Shown here in pieces: positions 6,424-7,588 of a stretch of 7,588 nucleotides of DNA. How positions within the stretch are numbered: the stretch's first letter is position 1; every line of letters begins with the position of its first letter. Under the pieces are notes generated by a model that was not told the DNA's origin, did no database searches, and saw only the letters and a list, made by a program, of their open reading frames with translations. Origin of the DNA: Acidobacteriota bacterium (GTDB lineage Bacteria; Acidobacteriota; Terriglobia; Acidoferrales; UBA7541); NCBI GenBank assembly GCA_019239815.1, contig JAFAZL010000573.1:1-7588 (forward strand). The letters are read 5' to 3'. The translations under genes and the position numbers were made by a program.

Positions 6424-6548
6424 GTTTACAGTTCAGAGTTGAAAGTTGAAAGAGGAAGACGACGCGCGGAGCGTGGTAATGAGGCCGACTGGTTTAGGTG
6501 GGGTTGAGTCTAAACCCGCACCCTCTGAAACCTGAGGGTGCGGCACCC
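6424..6548 (+). repeat. Composite intergenic repeat, copy C
   Basis: Begins GTTTACAGTTCAGAGTTGAA (6424) and continues AGTTGAAAGAGGAAG. It ends with the hairpin CCGCACCCTC (6516-6525), loop TGAAACCT, GAGGGTGCGG (6534-6543), CACCC (to 6548). At 125 bp it equals copy A in length. Flanking genes are leftward, so copy C lies antisense to them, while copy A lies sense to its flanking genes; the repeat is not tied to transcription direction. It forms the 5' region of the small gene starting at 6411 and ends 21 bases from the rhomboid stop codon. Confidence 0.85.
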
Positions 6549-6569
6549 AGGAACAGGAACGCGGCGTGG

Positions 6570-7490
6570 TCAGGTGCCGGGGACGTGGTCGTTGTAGTGG
6601 AGGATCATCAGGACGAAGGAGGAGACGACGACTACCGCGGTGATCCAGCCGAGGGCTTGGGCGATGCGAAGCTCGCTGGGATTGCGAGGTTCGTGATCGG
6701 CGACGATGCGACCGAGAATGAAGCCGGCCAGCAAGCCGCCGCCGTGAGCCCAATTGTCCACGCCGGACATGAGGAAGCCGAAGACAAAGATGGAGACGAC
6801 CCAGGAGATGAGGCGGGAGCGGAGTTGCTGCATGTGAGCGCCGTCGCGGCGTGTGGTGACGGCGATGAGCAAGCCGATGAGCCCGAGGATGGGCGCGCTG
6901 GCGCCGAGAGAAGGACGCCCACCAAAATATGCGCTGAAGAAAAACCCCGCAGCGCCGGTGACGGAATAAAGGAAGAAGTAGCGAGCAGAACCGTAAAGTT
7001 CTTCGACGACGGGGCCGATGTCCATGAGGACCATCATGTTAAAGCCGATGTGGATGAGGCCGCCGTGAAGATAACAGGCCGTAATGAGGCGATACCACTG
7101 ATGGAAGAAGAAAATCGCTGGAGGGTAGCTGATACCCAGGCGATAAACGGAGACGCCGCCCATTCCCCAAAGAATTGTGAGACCTCCGCCCTCGCCGTGG
7201 GCAGCCATGGCCATAAACTCAACCGCGAACATCAGGACGTTGACGACGAGGAGGCCTGTGGTGACGGGGGCGTGGCCGCCGAAAAGCTCGGTGAGGCCTT
7301 TGCTGATCTTTGCCATCGAGAAGCGGAGGTTGGTGCCGCAGTTGTGACAGCGCGTGGCGTTGATGCCGACGAGCGAGCCACATGCGGGACAGATTTGGGG
7401 GCGCGGGTTTTGGTTGCCGCCGCCGAACAGTCCGCGCATAGAGCTTTTCCAACGGTCAAGGCGGTATTGCCATTGATAGGGCAGGGCCAA
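6570..7490 (-). CDS. Rhomboid family intramembrane serine protease with N-terminal zinc ribbon
   Basis: A 306-residue polytopic membrane protein of the rhomboid family, which cleaves substrates within the membrane using a Ser-His dyad. A zinc ribbon comes first (C34-x2-C37 and C48-x2-C51), then seven or so hydrophobic segments from about 76 to 298. Family landmarks are HGGLIHIGFNM (H147 and N151, the HxxxN site), GPVVEELYGS (159-168), the nucleophile region LGASAPILGLIG with Ser198, and the base His249 in NWAHGGGLLAGFILG. The canonical GxSG is GASA here. The start is TTG at 7490: GAGGAG (7496-7501 on the complement) lies five bases upstream. The first ATG, codon 18, would still keep the ribbon. 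A gene fragment ends 29 bases upstream, suggesting co-transcription. The substrate is unknown, and the zinc ribbon may recruit partners. Confidence 0.92.
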   Translation of the reverse strand: MALPYQWQYRLDRWKSSMRGLFGGGNQNPRPQICPACGSLVGINATRCHNCGTNLRFSMAKISKGLTELFGGHAPVTTGLLVVNVLMFAVEFMAMAAHGEGGGLTILWGMGGVSVYRLGISYPPAIFFFHQWYRLITACYLHGGLIHIGFNMMVLMDIGPVVEELYGSARYFFLYSVTGAAGFFFSAYFGGRPSLGASAPILGLIGLLIAVTTRRDGAHMQQLRSRLISWVVSIFVFGFLMSGVDNWAHGGGLLAGFILGRIVADHEPRNPSELRIAQALGWITAVVVVSSFVLMILHYNDHVPGT

Positions 7491-7495
7491 CGTGT

Positions 7496-7501
7496 CTCCT
7501 C
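7496..7501 (-). promoter_or_regulatory. Ribosome binding site deciding the rhomboid TTG start
   Basis: The complementary strand reads GAGGAG, then five bases (ACACG), then TTG at 7490. This strong site supports the TTG over the internal ATG at codon 18. Confidence 0.75.
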
Positions 7502-7519
7502 ACGCGGGTAAGCGGCAAT

Positions 7520-7588
7520 CTATGATACCGGAAACATCGCGAAGTTCTGAGCGAGCGCACCGTTGTAGAAGCGGGTGAAAGAGGCGTG
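7520..7588 (-). CDS. C-terminal end of an unidentified gene, cut by the window edge
   Basis: Reading leftward from the window end, 22 sense codons are open before a TAG at 7522-7520, ending with the residues RFYNGALAQNFAMFPVS. Codons such as ACC, CGC, TTC, TAC, AAC and CTC are C-rich at the third position, consistent with coding sequence in this genome. It ends 29 bases before the rhomboid start, on the same strand, as in an operon. The stretch is too short to assign a family, and a chance open frame of this length is possible. Confidence 0.4.
   Translation of the reverse strand, partial: HASFTRFYNGALAQNFAMFPVS

Noticed and set aside
3816..6548. CRISPR array
   Set aside because: The three repeat copies lie more than 1 kb apart with whole genes between them and have no regular spacers.
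6433..6753. Short - strand frame ending in repeat copy C
   Set aside because: Its C-terminal part is a translation of the repeat, similar to spurious frames at copies A and B; it overlaps the rhomboid gene in another frame.
6498..7511. 337-codon open frame on the + strand opposite the rhomboid gene
   Set aside because: It begins inside a repeat and is Asp/Glu/Gly/Ala-rich shadow sequence; the opposite strand carries the rhomboid motifs.

Overview
The window looks like ordinary chromosome from a GC-rich bacterium, most likely an acidobacterium (Terriglobia-type). The support is protein flavour, heavy use of GGG/GTG/GCG-rich codons, TTG and GTG starts, and intergenic spaces filled with short hairpin repeats of a kind common in that phylum. 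This placement rests on recall, not on a database comparison. No tRNA, rRNA, CRISPR array, transposase or phage gene is visible.

Layout, left to right. (1) Positions 1-100 hold two small hairpin repeats that end alike, just past the end of a leftward gene. (2) 121-2379 (-) encodes a secreted family 3 glycoside hydrolase (beta-glucosidase type). (3) About 700 bases (2380-3078) carry no convincing gene. They hold a strong-looking leftward promoter, a 14-bp GC/TATA palindrome, a hairpin repeat with a UUCG loop, and a probable rightward promoter. (4) 3079-5154 (+) is a rightward cluster: the two subunits of succinyl-CoA:3-ketoacid CoA-transferase (scoA, scoB), then a TfoX-N-like protein. A composite repeat separates scoA from scoB. 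(5) 5155-5504 is a convergent intergenic region with a second, enlarged copy of that repeat. (6) 5505-7588 (-) is a leftward cluster. Read in its own direction it contains the end of an unidentified gene, a rhomboid-family membrane protein with an N-terminal zinc ribbon, a third repeat copy, a small conserved-looking protein of unknown function, and a CDP-alcohol phosphatidyltransferase (probably PgsA).

How the genes work together. ScoA and ScoB form one enzyme that activates acetoacetate with CoA taken from succinyl-CoA. The GH3 enzyme would release sugars from beta-glycosides outside the cytoplasm; nothing ties it functionally to scoAB. The leftward cluster has a membrane theme (phospholipid synthesis plus an intramembrane protease family member), but a shared pathway is not shown.

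The most notable signal is not a gene. It is a composite intergenic repeat present three times in the same orientation: a TTGAAAGTTGAAAG-type block followed by a perfect 10-bp-stem hairpin. Two copies span exactly 125 bp although their middle sequences are largely unrelated. The third is about 247 bp because it carries another two-hairpin repeat. I found no convincing new defence, mobile or biosynthetic system.
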